Assembly (NCBI RefSeq): GCF_008364825.1
Contig: NZ_VTTO01000011.1
Coordinates: forward strand, 173,245-237,244
Origin: Azospirillum sp. B21
GTDB lineage: Bacteria; Pseudomonadota; Alphaproteobacteria; Azospirillales; Azospirillaceae
Length of the DNA: 64,000 nucleotides
Direction: 5' to 3'
Position 1 is the stretch's first letter; every line of letters begins with the position of its first letter. A program made the position numbers and the translations under genes. The notes below the pieces were generated by a model, which made no database searches, was not told the DNA's origin, and saw nothing but the letters and a program-made list of their open reading frames with translations. Shown piece by piece: positions 28,026 through 36,196 of this stretch.

Positions 28026-28835
28026 ATGCCCGACGCCGCCGTCCCGATCCGCCCCTCCCTGTCCTTGCCCTTCTATCAGCCGACCGGCGACGAGTGCGCG
28101 CTGTTCGAGCATGCCTACCAACACCGGCTGCCGCTTCTGCTGAAGGGACCGACCGGCTGCGGCAAGACCCGCTTCGTCGCCCATATGGCGGCCAAGCTCG
28201 GCCGGCCGCTCTACACCGTGTCGTGCCATGACGATCTGACCGCCGCCGACCTGACCGGGCGTTACCTGCTGAAGGGCGGCGACACCGTATGGGCGGACGG
28301 TCCGCTGACCCGCGCCGTGCGCGAAGGCGCCATCTGTTATCTCGACGAGGTGGTGGAGGCGCGCAAGGACGTCACCGTCGTTCTGCACCCGCTGACCGAC
28401 GATCGCCGCATCCTGCCGCTGGACCGCACCGGCGAAACGCTGGAAGCGCCGCCGGGCTTCATGCTGGTGGTGTCCTACAACCCCGGCTACCAGAATGTCC
28501 TGAAGGCGCTGAAGCCCAGCACCCGCCAGCGCTTCCTTGCCGTCGAGTTCGACTTTCCGGCGCCTGAGCGGGAAATCCCCATCGTGGCGACCGAAAGCGG
28601 TCTGACCGAGAACCGCGTCGTCCCGCTGGTCCGCCTCGCCAACGCATTGCGCGCGCTGAAGGGCCAGGATTTGGAAGAGGGGGTGTCGACCCGCCTGCTG
28701 ATCTACTGCGCCACGCTGATCCGCTCCGGCATGAAGCCCGAACGCGCCATCCGCGCCGCCCTGATCGAGCCGCTGACCGACGACCCGGACATCCGCGCCG
28801 GCCTGCTCCGCGTGGCCGAGGTCACGCTGGGGTAG
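28026..28835 (+). CDS. norQ: NorQ, MoxR-type AAA+ ATPase for nitric oxide reductase activation
   Basis: A 269-residue AAA+ ATPase (CbbQ/NirQ/NorQ type). Walker A is GPTGCGKT (41-48); Walker B is ICYLDEVVEAR; VVSYNPGYQN is the sensor-1 region. With the VWA protein NorD it is needed for insertion of the non-heme iron into NorB in known systems. It starts 17 nt after the norB terminator, so its mRNA level depends on read-through or on a separate weak promoter. Confidence 0.93.
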   Translation: MPDAAVPIRPSLSLPFYQPTGDECALFEHAYQHRLPLLLKGPTGCGKTRFVAHMAAKLGRPLYTVSCHDDLTAADLTGRYLLKGGDTVWADGPLTRAVREGAICYLDEVVEARKDVTVVLHPLTDDRRILPLDRTGETLEAPPGFMLVVSYNPGYQNVLKALKPSTRQRFLAVEFDFPAPEREIPIVATESGLTENRVVPLVRLANALRALKGQDLEEGVSTRLLIYCATLIRSGMKPERAIRAALIEPLTDDPDIRAGLLRVAEVTLG

Positions 28836-28857
28836 AAGCGGTTGGGGAAAGCGAGAT

Positions 28858-28885
28858 CCCCTCTCCCCCCGGGGAGAGGGGGTTT
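28858..28885. repeat. Dispersed palindromic repeat (copy B) between norQ and norD
   Basis: CCCCTCTCCCCCCGGGGAGAGGGGG followed by TTTTCTT: the core of the same REP-like unit, without the TTAGGG flank. The hairpin plus T-rich tail could also act as an attenuator between norQ and norD. Confidence 0.6.
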
Positions 28886-28947
28886 TCTTCGGTTCGAAGA
28901 TGTGAGGGACGGCTGCTGCAAGCCGACAGGTTGGGAGTGTGCGCATC

Positions 28948-30864
28948 ATGCTGGAAATCTTCGAGCCGGAAGAGACCGTCGGCCGATTGTGGCACCGCCT
29001 GATCGGCGGGCGGTCGAGCTATCCGCACCATCCCGATGCCGCGGTGACGCTGGAAACGATGCGACCGCGGCTTGCGGTGTTCTTCCGCGCTCTCGGTGGT
29101 GACCGCGGGGTGCGGCTGGCCGCGGGGACAGCGACGGCCTCTGGACACCGGCTTCCCCTGCTCGACCGCATCGGGCTGGGGGCGGAACGAGTGGAACGGG
29201 CGGCGCTGGACGGCGATGTCCTTCAACTGCCGGCCGCCATCGACCAGTTCCCCGACGCGGCGCTGAACGAGCGGCTGTATGAATGGCTGGCCGCCTTCTT
29301 CGCCCATGCCGAAGCGGTGCCGCTGCCCGCCGACCCGCTGCAAGCCGACCTGCAGCTTCTGCGCAGCGCCGCGGCGACCACGGCGGCGGTGCTGACGCGC
29401 TGGCCGGGCCTGCGCCGCCTCCATGAAGAACTTGCCCGCGCCGTCGCCGGAATCCGCCCGATCCGACGCCTGCCGCCGGTGGAAACCGATGTGGAGTGCG
29501 CCGTCCTGGCGCTGCTGGGCACCGGAGCCGCGACGCCGGTCGCGGCGCGGATGCTCGACCCGGCGATCCCGCTGTCGGACTTTACCGCCCCCTACGGCTA
29601 TGCCCGCCTGCTGCCGGTTCCGCTGTGGGGCCTTGTGGCGCCACCGACCGAGCGCTCGCTCGCCGCTGCCGCTGAAAGTCCGGGCGAGGGGGGACAGGCG
29701 GCAGACGGCGACCAGCGCCGCCGTGCCGCAACCCGGCGGCAGACCGACCAGATCCAGCGCAACGACCCGCTGATCCTGAACCGCTTCGAGAAGATGCTGA
29801 GCCTCGCCGAGGCGCTGAACATCCCGCGCGCGGTCGACGACGACGATGCGGAGAACGCCCGCAAGGCCGCCGACGACCTGGACGAGATCGCCGTCGGCAC
29901 CCACCAGCGCAAGGCTTCGACCACGCTGAAGCTCGACCTCGACCTCGGTGCGCAGGCCGTCGACGACACGCCTTTGACGGCGACCCTGACCTATCCCGAA
30001 TGGGACCACCGCCGCCGCGCCCATCTGCCCAACCATTGCCGGGTGGTCGCGGAGACCGCGCCTGCCGACGGCGAGTCCTGGCAGCCCGACGCCGCCGCGC
30101 TCCGCCGCATCCGGCAGGTCCGCCGCCAGTTCGAAGCGTTGCGCCCGAAGCGCATGCTGTTCACCGGACAGGCTGACGGCGACGAATTGGATCTGACCGC
30201 CCTGGTGCGCAGCCGGGCCGATTTCCGGGCCGGGGGATGCGGCAGCGACCGTGTGCATCAGCAGGCGCGCAACGCCGCCCGCGACCTCGCCGTCGCCGTG
30301 CTGGTCGACGGTTCGCTGTCGACCGACGGCTGGATCGATGGCCGCCGGGTGCTGGACGTGGAGAAGGAGGCGCTGCTGGCCCTGAGCCATGGCCTCACCG
30401 CCTGCGGCGACGACCATGCGCTCTACGCCTTCACCTCGCGCCGGCGCGACTGGGTGCGGGTGCAGACGCTGAAGGGCTTCGACGAACCACTGGGGGCCAT
30501 CGTGACCCGCCGGATCGGCGCGCTGAAGCCCGGCTACTACACCCGCATGGGCGCGGCGATCCGTCACGCCTCCGCCCAACTGGCCGAGCGTCCGAACCGT
30601 CACCGGCTGCTGGTCCTGCTGACCGACGGCAAGCCGAACGACGTGGACCATTACGAGGGCCGTTACGGCATCGAGGACACCCGAGAGGCGATCCGCGAGG
30701 CGAGGCGCGATGGGTTGGCCGTTTTCGCCATCACCGTCGATGCGATGGCCCGCGATTACGTGCCCTATCTGTTCGGACGCGGCGCCTATGCCATATTCCC
30801 GCAGGTTTCCCACCTGACCAAGGCGCTGCCGGCACTGTACCGGCAGGTCGCCTGCGCCGCCTGA
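28948..30864 (+). CDS. norD: NorD, VWA-domain nitric oxide reductase activation protein
   Basis: A 638-residue protein with the C-terminal von Willebrand A fold typical of NorD: AVLVDGSLSTDGWIDG for the MIDAS loop, then LLVLLTDGKPNDVDHYEG. The first 300 residues are the helical NorD-specific region. ATG 28948 is favoured because GGGAG lies 10 nt before it; GTG 28939 sits too close to that site. It partners the AAA+ NorQ to mature nitric oxide reductase. Confidence 0.92.
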   Translation: MLEIFEPEETVGRLWHRLIGGRSSYPHHPDAAVTLETMRPRLAVFFRALGGDRGVRLAAGTATASGHRLPLLDRIGLGAERVERAALDGDVLQLPAAIDQFPDAALNERLYEWLAAFFAHAEAVPLPADPLQADLQLLRSAAATTAAVLTRWPGLRRLHEELARAVAGIRPIRRLPPVETDVECAVLALLGTGAATPVAARMLDPAIPLSDFTAPYGYARLLPVPLWGLVAPPTERSLAAAAESPGEGGQAADGDQRRRAATRRQTDQIQRNDPLILNRFEKMLSLAEALNIPRAVDDDDAENARKAADDLDEIAVGTHQRKASTTLKLDLDLGAQAVDDTPLTATLTYPEWDHRRRAHLPNHCRVVAETAPADGESWQPDAAALRRIRQVRRQFEALRPKRMLFTGQADGDELDLTALVRSRADFRAGGCGSDRVHQQARNAARDLAVAVLVDGSLSTDGWIDGRRVLDVEKEALLALSHGLTACGDDHALYAFTSRRRDWVRVQTLKGFDEPLGAIVTRRIGALKPGYYTRMGAAIRHASAQLAERPNRHRLLVLLTDGKPNDVDHYEGRYGIEDTREAIREARRDGLAVFAITVDAMARDYVPYLFGRGAYAIFPQVSHLTKALPALYRQVACAA

Positions 30865-30884
30865 CTCCATAAGGACCCAGAACA

Positions 30885-31439
30885 ATGACCGACGCGAATG
30901 CCGCGACGCCCGCACCGGTGAAGATCGGAATCGTCACCATCTCCGACCGTGCCAGCCGCGGCGTCTACGAGGACAAGGGCGGCCCGGCGATCCGGGAGGA
31001 GTTGACGCGCATCGTCGCCTCGCCCTGGATCGCCGAGCCTCGGGTCATCCCGGACGAGTTGGACCTGATCGCCGCCACCCTGGTTGAGCTGTGCGACGTC
31101 GCCGGTTGCGATCTGGTGGTCACCACCGGCGGCACCGGCCCCGCCCCGCGCGACGTGACGCCCGAAGCGACGGAGCGGGTATGCGACAAGATGATGCCGG
31201 GATTCGGCGAACTGATGCGATCGGTCAGCCTGCGGGTGGTGCCGACCGCCATCCTGTCGCGCCAGACCGCCGGCATCCGCGGCCGCAGCCTGATCGTCAA
31301 TCTGCCGGGCAAGCCGTCCGCCATCCATGACTGCCTGGAGGCGGTGTTTCCCGCGATCCCCTATTGCCTGGACCTGATCGGCGCCGGCCGCATCGAAACG
31401 GACCCGGCCATTTGCGTCGCTTTCCGTCCAAAATCGTAG
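30885..31439 (+). CDS. mogA: Molybdopterin adenylyltransferase
   Basis: A 184-residue MogA/MoaB-fold protein. IGIVTISDRASRGVYEDKGGPAI opens the fold; TTGGTGPAPRD (80-90) is the conserved molybdopterin-binding loop, followed by VTPEAT, GFGELMR and the C-terminal LPGKPSAIHDCL. It adenylates molybdopterin before molybdate insertion by MoeA. It sits 20 nt after norD in the same direction with an AAGGA ribosome site, so it may be cotranscribed with the nor genes. It also suits the molybdenum enzyme encoded elsewhere in the window. Confidence 0.9.
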   Translation: MTDANAATPAPVKIGIVTISDRASRGVYEDKGGPAIREELTRIVASPWIAEPRVIPDELDLIAATLVELCDVAGCDLVVTTGGTGPAPRDVTPEATERVCDKMMPGFGELMRSVSLRVVPTAILSRQTAGIRGRSLIVNLPGKPSAIHDCLEAVFPAIPYCLDLIGAGRIETDPAICVAFRPKS

Positions 31440-31466
31440 TAGGAAAATCCTTATTGGTTGTATGGA

Positions 31467-31504
31467 AATAAAAAAGGCCTGCGACAAAGTTGCGCCCAGG
31501 CCTT
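31467..31504 (-). terminator. Terminator-like hairpin facing left, between mogA and nirK
   Basis: Stem AAGGCCTG (31474-31481) / CAGGCCTT (31497-31504). Read on the minus strand, the hairpin is followed by TTTTTTATTT, a good U-tract; on the plus strand no T-run follows. Both flanking genes run rightward, so it may be a partly bidirectional terminator for mogA or may stop antisense transcription coming from nirK. Confidence 0.55.
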
Positions 31505-31508
31505 CCAC

Positions 31509-31522
31509 TTGACGGCGGTCAA
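31509..31522 (+). promoter_or_regulatory. NNR/Dnr-type box upstream of nirK
   Basis: TTGACGGCGGTCAA is a TTGAC-N4-GTCAA palindrome centred 68 nt before the nirK ATG. With the usual -41.5 placement, transcription would start near 31557, leaving a leader of about 27 nt. It matches the box in the nor divergent region. Confidence 0.8.
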
Positions 31523-31583
31523 GAAGAGAGGGGGAGAACGGGAGGAATATTACCTCACAAGAAACAAACCCCGAGACGACGCC

Positions 31584-32651
31584 ATGAAGACCTCGCGCTC
31601 CCTCGTCACCGTCAGCGCCGCCGCCCTGATGATCCTCTCCGGTATCGGTGCCGCTTCGGCGGCGGACACCCTCTACGCCGACCCGAAGGTCAAGCAACCC
31701 ACCCACAGCGTCGTCATGGACCCGGCGGCGGTTCCCGCCCCGGAAAAGGCCGGCAAGCGTGCGCCGAAGACCCACAAGGTCTCGCTGGTCACGACGGAAG
31801 TCGAGTCCAAGCTGGATGACGGCACCACCTACACCTACTGGACCTTCAACAACACGGTGCCCGGCCCGATGGTGCGGGTGCGGGTCGGCGACACGGTGGA
31901 CGTCTCCATCGCCAACGCGCCGGAATCGACGATGAACCACTCCGTCGACTTCCATGCCGCGACCGGTTTCCTCGGCGGCGGCCAGATCACCCAGGTGGAG
32001 CCGGGCCAGACCAAGGCCTTCACCTTCAAGGCACTGACCCCCGGCGTCTATGTCTATCACTGCGCCACGCCGATGGTCGCCCACCACATCTCCAAGGGCA
32101 TGTACGGCCTGATCGTGGTGGAACCGGAAGCCGGCCTGCCGCCGGTGGATCACGAATTCTACGTGATGCAACAGGAAATCTACGCCACCAAGGCGAAGAA
32201 CATGACGAATGCCGAGGACGACTATGACGGTCTCGTCAACGAGCGTCCGAGCTATCTGGTGTTCAACGGCACGGTCGGCGCGCTGACCAAGGACAAGCCG
32301 CTGAAGGCCAAGGTCGGCGAGACGGTCCGCCTGTATTTCGGCGTCGGCGGCCCGAACCTGACCTCATCCTTCCACGTCATCGGCGAGATCTTCGACCGCG
32401 TCTACAACATGGGCGGATTGGAGACCGAACCGGCCAAGGGCATCCAGACCGTGACCGTCGCCCCCGGCGGCGCCACGATGGTGGAGTTCAAGGTCGACTA
32501 TCCCGGCAAATACGCCCTGGTCGACCATGCGCTGAGCCGCGCCACCAAGGGCCTGATCGGCATCCTGGAAGTCGAAGGCAAGGCCGACGACAGCATCATC
32601 CTCGACAAGACCGGCGACTCCCGTAAGCAGATGGGCGAGATGCAACACTGA
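31584..32651 (+). CDS. nirK: Copper-containing nitrite reductase, class II-like
   Basis: A 355-residue periplasmic enzyme reducing nitrite to nitric oxide. A signal peptide ends near ASAA (about 27). Type 1 copper ligands are H119, C160, H168 and M173; type 2 ligands are H124, H159 and H315; the catalytic pair is D122 and H264. The eight-residue C160-H168 spacing and the GMYGLIVVEP sequence resemble AniA-like class II NirK, not class I with nine residues. It has its own NNR-type box and terminator and supplies substrate for the adjacent Nor. Confidence 0.96.
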   Translation: MKTSRSLVTVSAAALMILSGIGAASAADTLYADPKVKQPTHSVVMDPAAVPAPEKAGKRAPKTHKVSLVTTEVESKLDDGTTYTYWTFNNTVPGPMVRVRVGDTVDVSIANAPESTMNHSVDFHAATGFLGGGQITQVEPGQTKAFTFKALTPGVYVYHCATPMVAHHISKGMYGLIVVEPEAGLPPVDHEFYVMQQEIYATKAKNMTNAEDDYDGLVNERPSYLVFNGTVGALTKDKPLKAKVGETVRLYFGVGGPNLTSSFHVIGEIFDRVYNMGGLETEPAKGIQTVTVAPGGATMVEFKVDYPGKYALVDHALSRATKGLIGILEVEGKADDSIILDKTGDSRKQMGEMQH

Positions 32652-32670
32652 GAGCGGATTTGGATCAATG

Positions 32671-32707
32671 GAAAAGCCCCTCTCCCCTTGCGGGAGAGGG
32701 GCTTTTC
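32671..32707 (+). terminator. nirK terminator
   Basis: A 16-bp perfect stem GAAAAGCCCCTCTCCC / GGGAGAGGGGCTTTTC with loop CTTGC, starting 19 nt after the nirK stop. T-rich arms make it usable in both directions; it separates nirK from the convergent small gene at 32801. Confidence 0.85.
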
Positions 32708-32732
32708 GTACATCTATGCGGACAAAAGCAAA

Positions 32733-32760
32733 GAAGGGCTGCCGTTGCCGGCAGCCCTTC
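32733..32760 (-). terminator. Terminator of the 26-codon gene
   Basis: A 12-bp perfect stem GAAGGGCTGCCG / CGGCAGCCCTTC with a 4-nt loop. On the minus strand it is followed by TTTGCTTTTG. It lies 40 nt beyond the stop of the small gene at 32801-32881 and fits as its terminator. Confidence 0.65.
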
Positions 32761-32800
32761 CATTGTCTATCCGTGTGTCGTCGACACCACGGCGCAGTCC

Positions 32801-32881
32801 TTAGCGGACCGAAATCTCCTTCGCGAAGAAAGAGACCTCGGCCTTGGCGCTCGACGACGAGTGAGACGGACAATGAGACAC
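32801..32881 (-). CDS. 26-residue peptide gene with optimal ribosome site
   Basis: The GTG at 32881 opens a 26-codon frame ending at TAA 32801. AAGGAGGTGATC, fully complementary to the 16S 3' end, precedes it with 7-nt spacing, one of the strongest ribosome sites in the window. The peptide begins MSHCPSHSSSSAKAEV and ends FFAKEISVR, so it has a His/Cys/Ser-rich head and a mixed amphipathic tail; there is no membrane helix. A promoter lies upstream (32919-32946) and a hairpin terminator downstream. I do not recognise a family. It could be a small regulatory or metal-binding peptide (the SHCPSH run is suggestive), a modified-peptide precursor or a translated sRNA. Confidence 0.6.
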   Translation of the reverse strand: MSHCPSHSSSSAKAEVSFFAKEISVR

Positions 32882-32918
32882 GAGATCACCTCCTTTCTGT
32901 TGTTGGCGTACGACACCC

Positions 32919-32946
32919 TATATAGGCCAAGCCGCGCAGACTGCAA
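32919..32946 (-). promoter_or_regulatory. Promoter of the 26-codon gene
   Basis: On the minus strand TTGCAG (32946-32941) and TATATA (32924-32919) are separated by 16 nt, a good housekeeping -35/-10 pair for this GC-rich genome. The start site would lie near 32912, about 30 nt before the GTG. Confidence 0.6.
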
Positions 32947-32988
32947 GGCGATTTGTTGACCGCCCCGCTGTGACATTTGCCGGCCTGT

Positions 32989-34266
32989 TCACATCAGTGC
33001 GTTGGGCATGAACAGCACCAGTCCCGGCCACAGCAGCAACACCACGATCAGTCCCAGAACCGCCAGGACGAAGGGGATGGATTCGACGATGTATTCCTCG
33101 ATGGGGCAGTCCAGCAGGCTGCACACCGTGTACATCGCCACCCCCACCGGCGGGGTCATCGAACCCAGCGTGACGATGGTCATCATCAGGATGCCGAAAT
33201 GCACGGGATCGACGCCCAGCGGCTGGACGATCGGCAGGAAGATCGGCGTCAACAGAAGCACCAGCACCGTGCTTTCGATGAACAGACCGGCGATGAACAG
33301 GAAGATCAGGATCAGGGTCACCACCAGCACCGGCTCCCGCGTCAGGTCGGTCATGGCGGCTGCGATGCTCTGCGGGGCCTGTTCGAAGACGATGGCGTAG
33401 CCGACCATGCCGGAGAACAGGATGATCAGCATGATCAGACCGGTATCCGTCACCGCCTCCACCAGCGCGTCGATCAGCCCCTGCATGGTCAGTTCGCGGT
33501 GGGCGAAGAAACCGACCAGGACCGCATAGACGACGGCGAAGGCGCCGACCTCCGACGGGGTGAACAGACCGCCGCGGATGGCGACAAGCAGAGCCACCGG
33601 GAACAGCAGGGCCCATTTCGCGTCAACCACCGCCGCCCAGATCGCCTTGGCGGTCGGCCGCTGGGTTGTGGCGGCGCGATAGCCGCGGCGCCGGGCGATC
33701 CACCAGACGGTGACCATCAGAACGGCCATCATCAGGAAGCCGGGAACGATGCCGGCCAGGAAAAGTCGGCCGATCGACACGTTGCCGACGAAGCCGTACA
33801 GGATCAGGCCCAGGCTGGGCGGAATGGTCGCGGTGATCAGCGAACCAACCGCGATGACGGCAGAGGTGAAGCCCTTGGAATAGCCGCTGCGGATCAGGTC
33901 GGGACCCAGGATGCGCGCTTCCATCGCCGCGTCGGCGACGGCGGAGCCCGACACGCCGCCCATCAGCGTGGACAGCACGATGCAGACCTGCGCCAAACCG
34001 CCCGACATCCAGGACACCAGCACGTTCGAGCAGGCGATCAGCCGGTGGGTGATCCCGGTCCGGTTCATCATGTGGCCGGCCAGCACGAAGAAGGGGACCG
34101 CCAGCAGCGGGAAGCTCTGCGACGCGGTGGCGACCTGCTGCACCCCGATCGACATCGGGATGATGCCGTTGGTCAGGAAGAAGGTGAAGCCGGCGATGCC
34201 GATGGCGAAGGCGATGGGAACGCCCAGCCCCATCAGGACGAAAAAGGAAACGGCGAGCAGGATCAC
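32989..34266 (-). CDS. dctM: TRAP transporter large permease, DctM type
   Basis: A 425-residue polytopic protein with about 12 hydrophobic helices and DctM motifs: LLAVPFFVLAGHMMNRTGIT, STLMGGVSGSAVADAAM, TPPVGVAMYTVCSLL. The start is GTG 34266, whose GTGA overlaps the DctQ stop. It forms the membrane channel of a tripartite ATP-independent periplasmic transporter with the DctQ and DctP proteins encoded just upstream. The substrate (C4-dicarboxylate, keto acid or similar) is not readable. Confidence 0.93.
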   Translation of the reverse strand: MILLAVSFFVLMGLGVPIAFAIGIAGFTFFLTNGIIPMSIGVQQVATASQSFPLLAVPFFVLAGHMMNRTGITHRLIACSNVLVSWMSGGLAQVCIVLSTLMGGVSGSAVADAAMEARILGPDLIRSGYSKGFTSAVIAVGSLITATIPPSLGLILYGFVGNVSIGRLFLAGIVPGFLMMAVLMVTVWWIARRRGYRAATTQRPTAKAIWAAVVDAKWALLFPVALLVAIRGGLFTPSEVGAFAVVYAVLVGFFAHRELTMQGLIDALVEAVTDTGLIMLIILFSGMVGYAIVFEQAPQSIAAAMTDLTREPVLVVTLILIFLFIAGLFIESTVLVLLLTPIFLPIVQPLGVDPVHFGILMMTIVTLGSMTPPVGVAMYTVCSLLDCPIEEYIVESIPFVLAVLGLIVVLLLWPGLVLFMPNALM

Positions 34267-34781
34267 GGCATCACCTCCTCGGCGAGCGGAACTTCCGACG
34301 GCGTGTTGAAGATCGGGCGCGGGGTCCGGCGCAGCCGGCCGATGGCGGCCACCGTCTGGCCCAGCAGGGTGAAGGACAGCAGCAGGCAGCCGACCGGCAC
34401 GGCCGCCGTGACGAAGGCATAGCTGATGCCGCTGTCCCCGAACTGCCGCTCCAGGTTCAGCATGGTCAACTGATAGCCCTTGACCGCCATGGTCAGCAGG
34501 AAGGCCAGCACGACCAGTGCCAGCAGGATGTCCAGCACCGCGCGCGGCCGTGCCGGCAGGCGCTTGACCAGATAGTCGATGCCGATATGGGCATGCTTGC
34601 GCAACGCGAGGTCGGCGCCGAGGAAGCTGGCCCAGGCGAACAGCAGCTGGGCGACGTCCACCGACCAGACCAGGGGATAGCCGAACCAGCGGCTGACGCC
34701 GGCCAGGAAGACCAGCAGGACGATGACGGCGAGCAGCGTCGTCGCCAACACCGCCTCCGCCTTGACGTACAGGGATTTCAT
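34263..34781 (-). CDS. dctQ: TRAP transporter small permease, DctQ type
   Basis: A 172-residue protein with four hydrophobic helices. The family motif WSVDVAQLLFAWASFLGADLALRKHAHIGID spans about residues 39-69. It couples the binding protein to the DctM channel and overlaps dctM by 4 nt. It is 124 nt downstream of the dctP stop, and the gap holds no other gene. Confidence 0.92.
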   Translation of the reverse strand: MKSLYVKAEAVLATTLLAVIVLLVFLAGVSRWFGYPLVWSVDVAQLLFAWASFLGADLALRKHAHIGIDYLVKRLPARPRAVLDILLALVVLAFLLTMAVKGYQLTMLNLERQFGDSGISYAFVTAAVPVGCLLLSFTLLGQTVAAIGRLRRTPRPIFNTPSEVPLAEEVMP

Positions 34782-34905
34782 CGCAAGGGGGTGCTCCGGT
34801 CCGGCCCGCCGGGATCGTCACCGCGGACGAAGGCTGCGAGCATCGGTTGCAGGAATGGGGAGCGGGAGGGAAGGGGGTGAACCGGGCAGGACACCCCCAC
34901 TCCCT

Positions 34906-35889
34906 TTACTGCTTCACAAGCGCTTCGACCTGCTTCTGCAGGTCGCCATAGCCGAGCTTCTCGTAAACCGGGGCCGTGGCGGTGCGGAAGGGCGTCACGT
35001 CGATCTCGACGACCTGCATGCCCTTGTCCTTCATCTGCTTCTCGAAGTCCGCGAGGGAATCCTCGGTCCCCTTCGATGCGCTGTCGCCGGCCTTCAGCGA
35101 TTCCTCGCGCAGCAGCGTCTGCATGTCCTTCGGCAGGCCGTCGAACCATGCGGCGCTGGTGACGATGCCGGTGATCAGGTTGATGTGGCCGGTCTTGGTC
35201 AGGTACTTCGCCACTTCGTACAGGCGGGAGCCGTAGATGGCCGGGTCCTGCGCCTCCGCCCCGTCGATCACCTGCTGCTGCATGGCGGTGTAGACTTCCG
35301 ACCAGGGCAGCGGCGTCGGCGTGGCGCCCATGGCGCGGATCGTCTCCATCCACACCGGCGCACCGGGGGTGCGGACGCGCACGCCGCTGAGGTCGGCCGG
35401 CACCTTCACCGGCTTGTTGGTCAGCATGTGGCGCTCACCCTGCCACCAGTTGAAGGACAGCACCTGATGGCCCGACGCCTTGCGCAGCTTCTGCACCCAC
35501 TCCTCGAACATCGGGGAGGTCACGACCTTGCGGATGCCGCCATAGCCCTGGGCGACGTAGGGCGCGCCGAGAACGCCGAACTCCTTCACGAAGACGGCCA
35601 GCCGGCCGCCGTCCACCACCACCGCGACGGGGGCGCCGGCCCGCGCCTGTTCCAGCAGATCCTCGTCCTTGCCCAGCTGCGAGGCGGGGAACAGGCGGAC
35701 GCTCATCTTGCCGGCAGACCGCTTTTCCACATTGGCCTTGAACTCCTCCAGGCCCTTGTAGAGCGGATCCTGCGGCGACAGCGCCGTGTTGACGCTGAGC
35801 GTGTAGTCGGCGGCAGATGCGCCGAACGAAGCCAGGGACATCACCGAACCGAACAGCGCCGCGCGCACGGCCTTCGCCATGACAGACAT
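34906..35889 (-). CDS. dctP: TRAP transporter substrate-binding protein, DctP type
   Basis: A 327-residue periplasmic binding protein. ATG 35889 follows a GGGAGGAAA ribosome site; a signal peptide ends near ASAA (about 27), before DYTLSVNTALSPQDPLYKGLEEF. Typical DctP features include the YTAMQQQVIDGAE segment, containing the ligand-contact region, and LYEVAKYLTKTGHINL. It is the first gene of dctPQM, and a promoter is expected in 35890-36143. Confidence 0.92.
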   Translation of the reverse strand: MSVMAKAVRAALFGSVMSLASFGASAADYTLSVNTALSPQDPLYKGLEEFKANVEKRSAGKMSVRLFPASQLGKDEDLLEQARAGAPVAVVVDGGRLAVFVKEFGVLGAPYVAQGYGGIRKVVTSPMFEEWVQKLRKASGHQVLSFNWWQGERHMLTNKPVKVPADLSGVRVRTPGAPVWMETIRAMGATPTPLPWSEVYTAMQQQVIDGAEAQDPAIYGSRLYEVAKYLTKTGHINLITGIVTSAAWFDGLPKDMQTLLREESLKAGDSASKGTEDSLADFEKQMKDKGMQVVEIDVTPFRTATAPVYEKLGYGDLQKQVEALVKQ

Positions 35890-36143
35890 CTCGTTTCCTC
35901 CCAGCAAATTGGACTGTCGGCGGCATGGAGACCGCCGTTCGACTGGTGCGTGTTCGGCCCGACACCGGGGTGCCGGCAGTGCCCGTGATCAAGGGGGCTC
36001 CGGCAGGGAAGGGAATGGCCGATGACCAGATTGTTGAACCACTGGTATGGTAGTATGTATGAATTGTCTTGGCAATAGCGTTTCCGGCGGACTGTACGTT
36101 TTGCCCGCAGGCCAGCCCCCGAATTGGTTTGCCCATAGGAAAA
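35890..36143 (-). promoter_or_regulatory. dctPQM upstream region
   Basis: Presumed promoter region of the leftward dctP gene. A short stretch near 36038-36057 (ACCACTGGTATGGTAGTATG) holds an ACCA-C-TGGT inverted repeat that could be an operator. No gene is visible. Confidence 0.35.
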
Positions 36144-36176
36144 GGGCCGGCACCCGAGAAGGATGCCGGCCCCGTT
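36144..36176 (-). terminator. Terminator of the phenolic-lipid operon
   Basis: GGGCCGGCACCC (36144-36155) pairs with GGATGCCGGCCC (36161-36172) with one non-canonical pair and a short GAGAA loop. On the minus strand it is followed by TTTTCC. It sits 21 nt beyond the SDR gene stop. Confidence 0.75.
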
Positions 36177-36196
36177 TCTCTCCGCCTTCAGCCCGC

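Noticed and set aside
32885..32899. Plus-strand match to the 3' end of 16S rRNA (GATCACCTCCTTTCT)
   Set aside because: Only about 15 nt match and no further rRNA sequence is present; it is the complement of an extended Shine-Dalgarno in front of the minus-strand 26-codon gene.
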